This document shows, piece by piece, positions 1 to 10,077 of a DNA stretch of 64,000 bases. Under the pieces are notes generated by a model, which saw nothing but the letters and a program-made list of their open reading frames with translations, was not told the DNA's origin and made no database searches. The position numbers and the translations under genes were made by a program. The stretch spans positions 150,477,480 to 150,541,479 of the forward strand of contig CM022945.1 of the NCBI GenBank assembly GCA_012931725.1. Reading direction: 5' to 3'. The DNA is from Litsea cubeba (taxonomy: Eukaryota > Streptophyta > Magnoliopsida > Laurales > Lauraceae). Each line of letters begins with the position of its first letter. Position 1 is the first letter of the stretch.

Positions 1-281
1 AGTAAGACTCTACAGAAAGTAATTTTCTTCCTCTTGGATCCAGATATGCTTTCCACAGAACTTGAGGAAAAATGATTTTACCTAGAAAAATGAAAACCAT
101 TGAAAAGTTTAACATGGAACACTCATTCTCTGGAAGAAATCATTTTCATTTTGGGGAAAATGCTTTACACAAATATAGCCATCAACTAGTTCTTGATCTG
201 CAGTACATTCAAAGAAACTATGGATCACCTTTTATGTCCCTTTAGGAACAATACATATGCTTTTGAACTTTCCAATGTCTG
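1..281. repeat. Duplicated locus, copy A, part 1
   Basis: Non-coding AT-rich DNA clearly related to 58509-58750: both copies share the opening AGTAAGACT, the GGATCCAGATATGCT block and the run ending near CATTCAAAGAAACT. The last five bases (277-281, GTCTG) are the left target-site duplication of gypsy element G1. The same locus resumes at 16910 and again at 26605, so it is one ancestral sequence split by two retrotransposons. The short ORF across this stretch has no coding character. Confidence 0.75.
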
Positions 282-1136
282 TGTAAGTGCAGAAAATGTA
301 ACTCACAAGATTATGGGGTGCCTGATAGGACTTATCCAAACGTATGATGAAGATCGATCGCCTCAAAGCCTGAAAGGGGAGGAACAAATGGTCAGAAGAC
401 CCTGGCCTGAGTGGCGCAAGACTCTCCGATGCCAAAGTTAGTGCATGAACTAATTAGAGGAAGGAGAAGAGAGAGAGGCAGAGTAACGGCTCAAGAGGGT
501 GTATCCGTGTGTACCTTTGTTATGGAATGTCCTTCTATTTATAGAGGATTCTACCGGATATCTTAGAGTGGGCCCCTTGATTTGATGGGAATGATCTCAT
601 CAGCCCACAAAGTAATAAATGCAGGTCCATCATAGCCCACGAAGTATTTAATGCCAGTCCGATTAGCCCACATTGCATTAAATGCATGTCATGTTGGGCC
701 TGATCGTGTTGCACGCCTTTGGCGTTAGAGGTCCCATCGGATCCATCCTCGGGCTCTGCCCTGATTTGGCTACAACTGCTGGATGCTGCCTTGTCAGCGA
801 TCTGGCGAAGATTATAGACGGCTGGGGTGGCCCAGCTATTCCACTGGCTCGTGCCCATACCCTGCCACGTGTCTGATGACGTGGCAGGTGTGGGGGCGAG
901 ATCAGGGGTTTTTCTTCATCTCGGCTTCCGACCCGGCTTCTTCAGCCGGGGTCAGGCGCACAGCCGAGGTCAACCTTGGTAGCCAAGCTCAGCATGGACA
1001 GCCGAAGTCAGTCTGGTTTCGACTGAGGCCCTTATCCCGGCGGCCGAGGTGTGTCTGGATGGCACGTGGGCGTGCTAATTGACATCTTATAGCTGAGAAC
1101 AGCATAATCTTGTTGTCTTGAAAATCTCCTCACACA
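282..1136 (-). repeat. G1 3' LTR
   Basis: 855-bp LTR. On the minus strand it begins TGTGTGAGG (from 1136) and ends CACTTACA (to 282). It aligns end to end with 16056-16909. The purine tract for plus-strand priming lies just outside on the minus strand (complement of ATTGCCCCCTAGC, 1137-1149). The LTR TATA region is seen as CTATTTATAGAGG near 535-548. Confidence 0.93.
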
Positions 1137-1404
1137 ATTGCCCCCTAGCTTGTGACTTCTTAGGGGCCCTAGCCTTTAGAGGTCAGAAGCTAGAGAGTCC
1201 GACTGGAGATGTTCGATTATTGCCCGGTGCTGCTCCCACTCTTCGAGGTAATCAATGTCGCGTCCTGTTCACCCCGGGAAACGAACCTGGAGTTATACGT
1301 GGCATTTCATTACTGACTGTGCCGTCAAATTAATGAGATAGGCACGGATCGTGATGCTATCTTTTCGAATTCTTAAACGGCGCCCAAGGAGGGCTTCCTT
1401 CCCT

Positions 1405-1413
1405 TATAAATAG
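1405..1413 (+). promoter_or_regulatory. TATA box for the antisense extra gene of G1
   Basis: TATAAATAG stands 266 bp before the ATG at 1671 and is followed by a pyrimidine-rich leader (about 1420-1640). The matching place in G2 (40694-40705, minus strand) reads CATAAAGAGGGTCGTC against TATAAATAGGGTCGTC here, so the box and the bases after it are conserved. This supports a dedicated promoter for the antisense gene rather than read-through from an LTR. Inference from position and conservation only. Confidence 0.5.
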
Positions 1414-1670
1414 GGTCGTCTTCCTCTGTTCTACTTTCTTTATCTTCTCTCCTGATTTTCTTTATCTCCACCTTTGATCTTCGTTCTGCTCTTCGTCTTT
1501 ATTCTCAAGATCTTCCCATAGGCTTAGGCGAGGACGACCGCAAGACGTGCCCAGGCTGATTCCTGTTCCTGACTCGCCCTCCTTTTTCAGTAAGTGACTT
1601 CGAGCCTCTGTCTCTTTTTGGTTTTTCCCTTAGGGTTTTTCTTTTCGCCTTCTTCTCCTAGGCTGTAGAA

Positions 1671-1796
1671 ATGGCCAGCCCTAGGTTTCAGTTAGAGACG
1701 CCTGAGGGTATGGCTAGGTTTAGGGAGATGTATAATATTCCGAAGGGGGTCCGCCTCAGGCCGGCGACTCCCTCCGGCCATGCCCTGCGCTGCTAG
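1671..1796 (+). pseudogene. Truncated N-terminus of the antisense extra ORF of G1
   Basis: Translation from ATG 1671 gives MASPRFQLETPEGMARF and so on, 41 residues to a stop. It aligns with the start of the G2 antisense gene (MGTPRFNLDTEEGIARF, from 40467 on the minus strand). Homology to G2 continues at the DNA level past the stop to about 1804, where the LTR of C1 begins. The rest of the gene is missing. The family is the putative gypsy-type transposon protein found in the 3' region of plant Tat retrotransposons; its function is unknown. Confidence 0.75.
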
Positions 1797-1802
1797 TCCA
1801 GT

Positions 1803-3623
1803 GGAAAGTCCAAGGGATCCTACCCTAGAGGGGGGGGGGGTGAATAGGGTAATCTACACTTAATGACTAATTATGGCCAATTTTAATTTCTTTACAAGTA
1901 ACTAGTCACATGTGATGATTAACATACAAAATGCGGAAGGTTAAACAAAACAATCACCACAAATCAATCACCACTACACAAGGATTTATAGTGGTTCAGC
2001 CTCAATGCCTACATCCACTGCCGGCTTGTGTATCCAACACCCCACCGGATTTCCACTATTATGCTTTTCAAAAGGCTAAGCAATAACCTCTACAATATGC
2101 TTTCCAAGGATAAGCAATAACCTTAGATGTTTTTCTAGGCTAAACAACAACCCTTACACTATGCTTTTATATGGCTAAGCAATAACCTTACAAGCAAATG
2201 ATTTCTCTCAAAGAAAGTGTCTTGACAAAACACTCTAAGAGATTACAATTTAAGCTTAATTTAATTGCCTCTTAAATAGGCGAATATGAAAGTGTAAAGC
2301 TAACTCACACAACACTCTAAGTAATGCAAAGATGAATGCTCATGAAGTGTGTGTGTGAATACTTCAATCAAGTTGAAAATGAAAGCTCAATCAATTTATG
2401 CTAAAAGCATTTAAAAGTTTAATGCACATAAAAAGGTATGATTGAAGTAATATGCAAATCACATGTACCAAATACAAACTTGTAGAAGATATGAAAAACA
2501 AGGGTTCACAAGTTGTATGAAATTAATTTAGTCTAAACATGTGATGCATGTGCAATGTTGTTTTCAAAGCCAAACTAATTCAACAAAGGTTTAAATGAAT
2601 GAAAACAACAAGGAAAGATTCAAAACAAGTTAATGAATCATGACATAAAAGAAATCAAAGATTTTGGCAATGCATGATTAACAAAGTTTATAAAACAAAC
2701 TTGTTTTGAAATCAAGGTGAAGAATCCTATGACTTAAATCAAAGATTAAGGAAGTAGAGGATTCAACACATCATAGTTTATATGCTAAAATCATTTACCA
2801 ATAGTTTAACAAAGCATAAAACAATGATTAATAAAAAGCAAAGCTTACTTGGTGGTTTAACTTCATTAATCCAAGCTTTAGCTTTCCTTAATGACCATTA
2901 GCCTTCCTTAGCTTGACCCCCTTTCTTTTGCTTCAAAATGCCTCAAGAGGGGCTTCAAAGATCATCACAAATGGCTAAGGAATGAGTTTCTTTTTATAGA
3001 AAAAGTGGTCCAACGGCTCCTTGTCGGTCGACCCACAGGTTGTTGTCGGTCAACCGACACCTCAACGGTCAGATTTCAACGGTCAAGAAATTTTCCATTA
3101 TGCAGGTGTGGGTCAGCCGACAGGAACCGACAAGCTGACCGACAGTACAAATTTGTTCAGAAAATAGCTCTTTGGAATTCTAACTGAGAGGCTTTCGGTC
3201 AGCCTCTGAACCATGGTCGGTTAGCCGACACCTGACCAACATGCTAACCGACAGTGTGGCTAAAATCCCAACTTTTGCACATTTCAAAGTATTTTCATGT
3301 AAGGATTTTCGGGCCACTAAACCAAGCTTGGAAACATGATTTTAAATCATCTAAGTACTTTTAAAATCATGAAACATAAAAAGCCAAATATAGTTTGAAA
3401 CTTTAAAACATAGGCTAGCTTGATTTGTAAAAATCTTTTCAAAAACAAATGCATCCAAGATTTAAATCCAAAACATGCACAAACTATAAAATTTACAATA
3501 TTTAAAAATAATGCATGTAGAAAATCAGATTTCAAGATATTTAACTCAATGCTTGTGTGAAAAATCATGAGATGCTAAAATGATAATGCATCCATCAAAT
3601 TGCAATACACAAAATCCCTAACA
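1803..3623 (-). repeat. C1 3' LTR
   Basis: On the minus strand it starts TGTTAGGGATTTTGTG (from 3623). The other end, by alignment with the upper copy, is 1803, where the canonical terminal TG of that copy (7785-7786) is GG. It contains a G10-12 run at about 1829-1840. A TATA box for minus-strand transcription is at 2991-2998 (TTTTTATA on the plus strand), and a cluster of GTCGGT/ACCGAC inverted repeats lies at 3021-3252. Confidence 0.9.
3021..3252. promoter_or_regulatory. Palindrome cluster in the C1 LTR
   Basis: Repeated inverted pairs of TGTCGGT and ACCGACA. The cleanest is TGTCGGTCAACCGACA at 3044-3059; others are GGTCAGCCGACAGGAACCGAC (about 3110-3130) and GGTCGGTTAGCCGACA (about 3214-3229). 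The same cluster is in the upper LTR (about 9002-9234). It sits just after the putative TATA box, upstream of it in minus-strand terms. LTR palindromes of this sort are known in Sireviruses; the role (protein binding or structure) is inferred. Confidence 0.6.
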
Positions 3624-4035
3624 ATCTCCCCCCTTTGCAATTTGATGGCAAACCTTTTAGATGTTGGCAAACTTTGCTCAACACTAAATTTTCACATAGT
3701 CTTCAGCTCCTCCTTGGCTGGACAATCCTTGAAATCTTCTTGGATGCTTCTTCACTTTAGCTTGGGCTCTAGCTTCATTCTTATTGATGCTTGGAGCTTG
3801 ATCAATCTTCTAGCTTTCTCTTCATCTTCCTTTCTTTAGACCAAGCATATTCTTTAGCTTCCAAACTCTTTCTTCTATCATCTTCTCCCCCTATGACCAT
3901 GCATTCTTTCTAATGCATTCTCTCCCTTTGGGTAGCTTGAATACTCTTTCTCCCCCTTAATTCTTTCTCCCCCTTTGCCATTAAACCTTGAGAACTTTCT
4001 CCCCCTTAATATTATTCTCCCCCTTTGCCATTAAA
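3624..4035 (-). promoter_or_regulatory. Multiple polypurine tracts of C1
   Basis: Directly inside the 3' LTR, the minus strand carries a series of AAAGGGGGAGAA-type tracts, seen on the plus strand as CTCCCCCCTTTGC (3626-3638), TTCTCCCCCTATG (3883), CTCTCCCTTTGG (3920), TTTCTCCCCC (3948, 3966, 3997) and TCTCCCCCTTTGCC (4016). One tract adjoins the LTR and at least six more lie within 400 bp. Tandem polypurine tracts are a recognised Sirevirus trait and would allow several plus-strand priming points. Confidence 0.7.
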
Positions 4036-6233
4036 TTGCAAAGGTATCAATTGAAGAGGGGTACCTACACACATGAAACAAGGAAAATACCTTTAGTAGC
4101 ACCTGCTAACAAAAGTAATCGAAAATGAAATATATAACAGGGCATCATGCATGGGTAGATAGGCTATAAGGGTACAGAGCCAATATAAGGGTGAATTTGA
4201 TCAACTCTAATGCTTCCTTAGAAGGTTTACTCCCCCTCAATCCATACTCTTCTTTTGTCAAACTTTTGACAATGATTTAACTAATAGGTGCAAGAAGAAG
4301 ATGGTTTAACCAATTGAGGGTTAACTTCAAGAGAATAATTAGATACCAATTGATAATAATAATTGACTATAAAGTTCAAATTGATCAAATTACCAATATA
4401 AAGATACCAATTGATGGATAAGCTATTGGATAATTAGAGAGCAAGGTCAAAAGGATATACTAAACATAGCACAAATCATTATAACTATGAAAATCATATG
4501 CTATGTAAGGTTTTGAATTCATTTCATACAATCATTGGATATAACTAACTCGCACAAGATGAATGAAATGAAGTTCAATCATGAAGCCAAACCTCACCAT
4601 TAACCAACCAAAATTATGAAAACATAAACATGGTGGTCATATAATTTACCTATAAGAGCATGAGAGGTGGCAATCATGAAGATTATGATGCTAATGGAAT
4701 GTGACATGGAACAAAAGACATATGACTATCAAGATCAATCCAATGTACACAAGGTCTATCACAAACTCATGATATGATACCAATTGGATATAGATACTAA
4801 TTGAAAATTATACCAATTGATTACCAATTGAATAGGAAACATGATTAAGAGCAAGCATGTGACAAACACAAAATTCCAACAAGCATCATAAAATCATATT
4901 CATCACTTAGAATAATATAACTAGTGAGCATAGTGATGAACAAGAAAAATTGTATAAAAAGATATAACTTAGTATAACATGCAATTTTCAAAGTGTCAAG
5001 ATCATAAGAATTCAACATCTAAGAAATCCATCAAACAATAGATATAACTAAGAAATACAAGTAATGGATTTCAACGAGGTTCATATGATCAAGCACACTA
5101 CTATGAAGTTGAAACATGTATAAAGAATGATACCAATAAGAAAAATACACATGAATCAACAACATAACCATCCATTAAAAAATAAAATGACTAGTAAGTA
5201 TAAGGGATGGATTTGAGAGATCTAGTATGGTTTTTACAAATGTAAATAAGATCACAACCATACAAGAAACTAAAAGACATTTGCATATAAAAAGAATGAA
5301 ACTAAAAGATGCAAATAGCCTATAACAACATTCATTTACATTTAAGTTGATATAACCATATGCATAAGGAAATGAGAATATGGAACATGCTTTTATGAAT
5401 ACAACTAAAAAGGTTTTAAAGCATTTCCATTCAATCAATCTTCAAATCATAAACAAAATCCAACAATATATGAGTTTGAAGAAAACAGATTATCAATTAT
5501 CAATTTGTATTCTAAACAATATAACTACAAAGACTCATACAAATTGATTTAAAGCATGACTTGATATCAATTGGAAAATACACTCAAATGAAAAATATAA
5601 CTATTAAGTTCTAACCAATTGAAACTCAAGTATAACAAGGAATTGAATTTTCATTACAAAATTCTAACAAAGTAAGCGTAGAATGAAAATCAATTTCGAT
5701 CCTCATGTCTCATCAAGGAATGTAACAATGAGGCATAAATCATTTTTCAACTTGCATTTTAAATTGTATAACTTATTTGGAAACACATACAAGTTGGTTT
5801 TTCAAAAGAATAGTTTTTCATATGAAGGTATAACTTAGAGATCTATGGAAAATCCAAATTGTTTCAAATCATTTGTTTTTCAAAACACATCTTACTAAGA
5901 CATCTAAACAAATGATTTTACAATATCGATCGATTATGAAAAATCTAGCTATAAAAGCTTTTGAAATCATAATCAATTGAACATGTAGAAATGCAATACA
6001 AATGATATAACTTAATAAGATCAAAAAGCAAATCTAACATGATGAAAATATAATCAAAAGATTTTGAAAACCATGATGTTTAACTAGTATGGTACATGAA
6101 GACAAAATCAATTGATCATAAGTAAACAATGCATTTAAAGTAATGTAACTAAGAAATAACAAAATGCAAATGCAACATGACCAACAAAAAGATTTACCTA
6201 TAAAGGATAGGTTGGTCAATAAGGTCCAAGGCC
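4036..6233. other. C1 internal AT-rich non-coding region
   Basis: No ORF of substance on either strand. The stretch is about three-quarters A+T and peppered with short recurring words, chiefly (A/T)TATAACT (for example 4548, 5041, 5463, 5827, 6006) and ATACCAATTGA (4346, 4405, 4775-4830). In an autonomous copia element this position would hold integrase-RT-RNase H; nothing here resembles decayed pol, so it looks like replacement sequence rather than ruined coding DNA. Confidence 0.6.
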
Positions 6234-7685
6234 TTAAGGTTTATCTAAGTATATAACTTTAGGAATCCACCTAAGGTCTTGGTAGGGTTGGTCTTTGAGG
6301 TCTATCTTAAATATCTCACCAACTATGGGAGATTTGATTTGATAAATTTTTAACTTAGTCTTATCACCTTGATATTTAGATTTGACTAAATTTAGCTTAG
6401 ATTGGTGATTAGTCTTTTGGGGTTGGTGAGTTTTCTTCTTAGGGGATTGGTTTCCTTTTCTTTTCTTCTTATTTCCTCCATTTATTTGACTTTTGAATTT
6501 GAGATTTAACTTTGCAACTTTCTTCAAAAGTTCTTTCATTTGTTGAGTTATGGAAGGAAGATTGAGAAGCTTTTTGTTAATAGATTCTTTTAGAGTTGGT
6601 TTAACTTGTTTAACCTTTTTAGAATCTATTTTAGGAGACTCCTTTTTAATAGGTTTTACTTGTTTGTTCTTCTTGGAGTCTTCCTTGGTTTTTAGTGTCT
6701 TAACCATCATAGAATTTGATTTTACTGTCTTTGGTTCAAAGATGGGTTTAGACACATTGCTTCTCCTTTGTTTGCACTCAAACCTAAAATATCCTTCAAT
6801 GCCACAATAATTACATTTAGACATGGGCAAGGAAGTGTGAGTGCTAGAGAATGAGGACTCACCTTTCACAAATGTGTTGGTGAATTTAAGGTCATGTGGC
6901 ATATTCCTATCAAAACCAAGACCCGTCATATCTCTTTTAGATTTACCCAATTTCAATAACTTTTCAAATCTTTCTTCACTTTGGGTAAATTTGCACTCAT
7001 ACTTTTGTTTGTAGGTTTCAAGTTGAGTGACTTGGTTTTTAAGGGTTGAATTTTCATTTTTAACTTTTGTTAGTTCATGTTCAATTCCCTTAAATTTGTT
7101 TAGCTCTTCATGGGCAAGTTTTAATTCAAATTTAATTTCATTGATAGCATTAGATCCAAGTTCTAGAGTTTTTATCTTAATTTGTGCATTAGATAAATTT
7201 TCTATAGAAATGGTTAACTTGGATTCTAAATTGTTAATGTTTTCATCTTGCCTTTTTAATTGATCTCTTAGTTTCAAATTTTCCTTTTTAAGATTATCAC
7301 AACCTAACTTTAATTCAATTAATTCATCTTGAGCATTTTGTAGGTTATGCAAAGAGATCATAAACTTAGAGTCTACACAATTTATTAATTCTTCTTTCTC
7401 TCTAAGTTCATCTTTAGAAGAGACTAATTGTTTGTTTAGACTTTTAGATTTTTCTTCTAATCTTTTATTCTTTTTAACAAGCTCTAAGGCAAATGTACAT
7501 AATTCATCGTAGGCTTGTTGAATGTCATCTTCATTTTCATTAATTTCTTCTTCTTTTAATTTAAGTTTAGATTCAAGTTGAGATACTTTAAATTCAATGT
7601 TTGAATCTCCAATAGATGGAAGAAGAAGGGATCTAAAAGAATCTACAAAGTCTAGCATAGTGGAATCCATTCTAATGATTTTCAT
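6234..7685 (-). CDS. Gag-like coiled-coil protein of C1
   Basis: 483 residues, uninterrupted, beginning 83 bases after the primer-binding site, so the start at 7685 fits an LTR element. Residues about 30-245 are rich in Lys, Glu, Leu and Asn in heptad-like order and should form long coiled coils. A retroviral zinc knuckle follows at 291-304: C291-x2-C294-x4-Y299-x4-C304, where the usual His is Tyr (one C-to-T change). The tail (about 320-440) is very Lys-rich, suiting nucleic-acid binding. This is the C-terminal organisation of Sirevirus Gag; it would package RNA in virus-like particles. Protease and polymerase are not encoded. Whether the Tyr knuckle still binds zinc is uncertain. Confidence 0.75.
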   Translation of the reverse strand: MKIIRMDSTMLDFVDSFRSLLLPSIGDSNIEFKVSQLESKLKLKEEEINENEDDIQQAYDELCTFALELVKKNKRLEEKSKSLNKQLVSSKDELREKEELINCVDSKFMISLHNLQNAQDELIELKLGCDNLKKENLKLRDQLKRQDENINNLESKLTISIENLSNAQIKIKTLELGSNAINEIKFELKLAHEELNKFKGIEHELTKVKNENSTLKNQVTQLETYKQKYECKFTQSEERFEKLLKLGKSKRDMTGLGFDRNMPHDLKFTNTFVKGESSFSSTHTSLPMSKCNYCGIEGYFRFECKQRRSNVSKPIFEPKTVKSNSMMVKTLKTKEDSKKNKQVKPIKKESPKIDSKKVKQVKPTLKESINKKLLNLPSITQQMKELLKKVAKLNLKFKSQINGGNKKKRKGNQSPKKKTHQPQKTNHQSKLNLVKSKYQGDKTKLKIYQIKSPIVGEIFKIDLKDQPYQDLRWIPKVIYLDKP

Positions 7686-7770
7686 ATAAAAACACTACTA
7701 GGGTTCTAACTCAAGGATCTAGATAGAGATGATCAACTCCGGGTGTTTAAACCCTAAATGGAGTAACCTT

Positions 7771-7782
7771 GCTCTGATACCA
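7771..7782 (-). promoter_or_regulatory. C1 primer-binding site (initiator tRNA-Met type)
   Basis: On the minus strand, TGGTATCAGAGC begins two bases after the LTR end (7785). This is the standard plant Ty1/copia primer site complementary to the 3' end of initiator tRNA-Met. Confidence 0.9.
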
Positions 7783-7784
7783 AT

Positions 7785-9604
7785 TGAAAGTCCAAGGGAT
7801 CCTACCCTAGAGGGGGGGGGGTGAATAGGGTAATCTACACTTAATGACTAATTATGGCCAATTTTAATTTCTTTACAAGTAACTAGTCACATGTGATGAT
7901 TAACATACAAAATGCGGAAGGTTAAACAAAACAATCACCACAAATCAATCACCACTACACAAGGATTTATAGTGGTTCAGCCTCAATGCCTACATCCACT
8001 GCCGGCTTGTGTATCCAACACCCCACCGGATTTCCACTATTATGCTTTTCAAAAGGCTAAGCAATAACCTCTACAATATGCTTTCCAAGGATAAGCAATA
8101 ACCTTAGATGTTTTTCTAGGCTAAACAACAACCCTTACACTATGCTTTTATATGGCTAAGCAATAACCTTACAAGCAAATGATTTCTCTCAAAGAAAGTG
8201 TCTTGACAAAACACTCTAAGAGATTACAATTTAAGCTTAATTTAATTGCCTCTTAAATAGGCGAATATGAAAGTGTAAAGCTAACTCACACAACACTCTA
8301 AGTAATGCAAAGATGAATGCTCATGAAGTGTGTGTGTGAATACTTCAATCAAGTTGAAAATGAAAGCTCAATCAATTTATGCTAAAAGCATTTAAAAGTT
8401 TAATGCACATAAAAAGGTATGATTGAAGTAATATGCAAATCACATGTACCAAATACAAACTTGTAGAAGATATGAAAAACAAGGGTTCACAAGTTGTATG
8501 AAATTAATTTAGTCTAAACATGTGATGCATGTGCAATGTTGTTTTCAAAACCAAACTAATTCAACAAAGGTTTAAATGAATGAAAACAACAAGGAAAGAT
8601 TCAAAACAAGTTAATGAATCATGACATAAAAGAAATCAAAGATTTTGGCAATGCATGATTAACAAAGTTTATAAAACAAACTTGTTTTGAAATCAAGGTG
8701 AAGAATCCTATGACTTAAATCAAAGATTAAGGAAGTAGAGGATTCAACACATCATAGTTTATATGCTAAAATCATTTACCAATAGTTTAACAAAGCATAA
8801 AACAATGATTAATAAAAAGCAAAGCTTACTTGGTGGTTTAACTTCATTAATCCAAGCTTTAGCTTTCCTTAATGACCATTAGCCTTCCTTAGCTTGACCC
8901 CCTTTCTTTTGCTTCAAAATGCCTCAAGAGGGGCTTCAAAGATCATCACAAATGGCTAAGGAATGAGTTTCTTTTTATAGAAAAAGTGGTCCAACGGCTC
9001 CTTGTCGGTCGACCCACAGGTTGTTGTCGGTCAACCGACACCTCAACGGTCAGATTTCAACGGTCAAGAAATTTTCCATTGTGCAGGTGTGGGTCAGCCG
9101 ACAGGAACCGACAAGCTGACCGACAGTACAAATTTGTTCAGAAAATAGCTCTCTGGAATTCTAACTGAGAGGCTTTCGGTCAGCCTCTGAACCATGGTCG
9201 GTTAGCCGACACCTGACCGACATGCTAACCGACAGTGTGGCTAAAATCCCAACTTTTGCACATTTCAAAGTATTTTCATGTAAGGATTTTCGGGCCACTA
9301 AACCAAGCTTGGAAACATGATTTTAAATCATCTAAGTACTTTTAAAATCATGAAACATAAAAAGCCAAATATAGTTTGAAACTTTAAAACATAGGCTAGC
9401 TTGATTTGTAAAAATCTTTTCAAAAACAAATGCATCCAAGATTTAAATCCAAAACATGCACAAACTATAAGATTTCCAATATTTAAAAATAACGCATGTA
9501 GAAAATCAGATTTCAAGATATTTAACTCAATGCTTGTGTGAAAAATCATGAGATGCTAAAATGATAATGCATCCATCAAATTGCAATACACAAAATCCCT
9601 AACA
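7785..9604 (-). repeat. C1 5' LTR
   Basis: 1820 bp, starting TGTTAGGG on the minus strand (9604) and ending CTTTCA (7785). It aligns throughout with 1803-3623 apart from about 8 substitutions and the length of a G run. TATA region at 8972-8979. Confidence 0.92.
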
Positions 9605-9730
9605 ATTCTCAAGCAATAACTTCAGCTTCTGGTGGAAAGTAGAGGGAACTGCCTCCATATTGTGGAGCCAGGTCCTACCCATAATAGCATTGTAGGGGGA
9701 TGGTGCATCCACTACTAGGAAGTCTGTCAT
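9605..9730 (-). pseudogene. G1 protease C-terminal fragment (between C1 and H1)
   Basis: The minus strand translates to TDFLVVDAPSPYNAIMGRT and continues through WLHNMEAVPSTFHQ to LLLEN. It matches the G2 polyprotein just after its DSGSS protease motif (ADFLVVDAPSPYNVILGRT). It continues the reading broken by H1 at 13847-13854, and stops at the C1 LTR, beyond which RT is missing. 9723-9730 (TCTGTCAT) is the left H1 target duplication. Confidence 0.85.
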
Positions 9731-9925
9731 CAGTGTTGTAAAAATCGGCCTAGGCGGCCGCCTAGGCGCTAGGCGGCCCTCACCGCCGTGACTAAGGGCT
9801 AGGCGAGGCCAAAAATCGGGTGCACTGATTAATCCGATTAATCCCGCCTAATTCCGATTAATCCGACTAATCCGCCTAGTGGGCAATTCCGATTAATCCG
9901 ACTAATCCGCCTAGTGGGCTTCGGT
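9731..9925. promoter_or_regulatory. H1 left terminus and subterminal repeats
   Basis: After the TIR come GGCCTAGGCGGCCGCCTAGG and GCGCTAGGCGGC (9748-9775), then two copies of ATTCCGATTAATCCGACTAA followed by TCCGCCTAGTGGGC (about 9850-9920). Related words (CCTAATCCGATTAATCCC, CCGCCTAGTC, CCGCCTAGCG) recur inside the right end at 13749-13831. Clustered subterminal motifs at both ends are typical transposase-binding arrays of hAT elements; binding itself is inferred. Confidence 0.65.
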
Positions 9926-10077
9926 CAATCCGGCCCATAACTTAAAATTTTTAAAAGCTGAAATGGTCCAGCCCAGCCCAGCCCATAATGGGCTTAAGTC
10001 ATAACTTGGTCCAGGCGTCCAGCACTTAAGAGACAGAATGCCCTCATTCGTGCCCTAACTGAGTCAGAAACGAAACG

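Larger units (their letters stand above)
1803..9604 (-). mobile_element. C1: Gag-only Sirevirus-like Ty1/copia element
   Basis: LTRs at 1803-3623 and 7785-9604 (about 1.82 kb each, about 8 differences, so very young) enclose 4.16 kb. On the minus strand the internal part carries an initiator-Met-type primer site, one 483-codon Gag-like ORF, about 2.2 kb of AT-rich non-coding DNA and a row of polypurine tracts before the 3' LTR. No protease, integrase, RT or RNase H can be found, so it would need enzymes from a relative. Multiple polypurine tracts and a palindrome cluster in the LTR are known features of Sireviruses. The flanking 5-mers (CCAGT, ATTCT) do not match: no target duplication survives, and the two flanks come from distant parts of G1. 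Confidence 0.85.

Noticed and set aside
1798..9609. Target duplication for C1
   Set aside because: CCAGT and ATTCT do not match, and nearby offsets give none.
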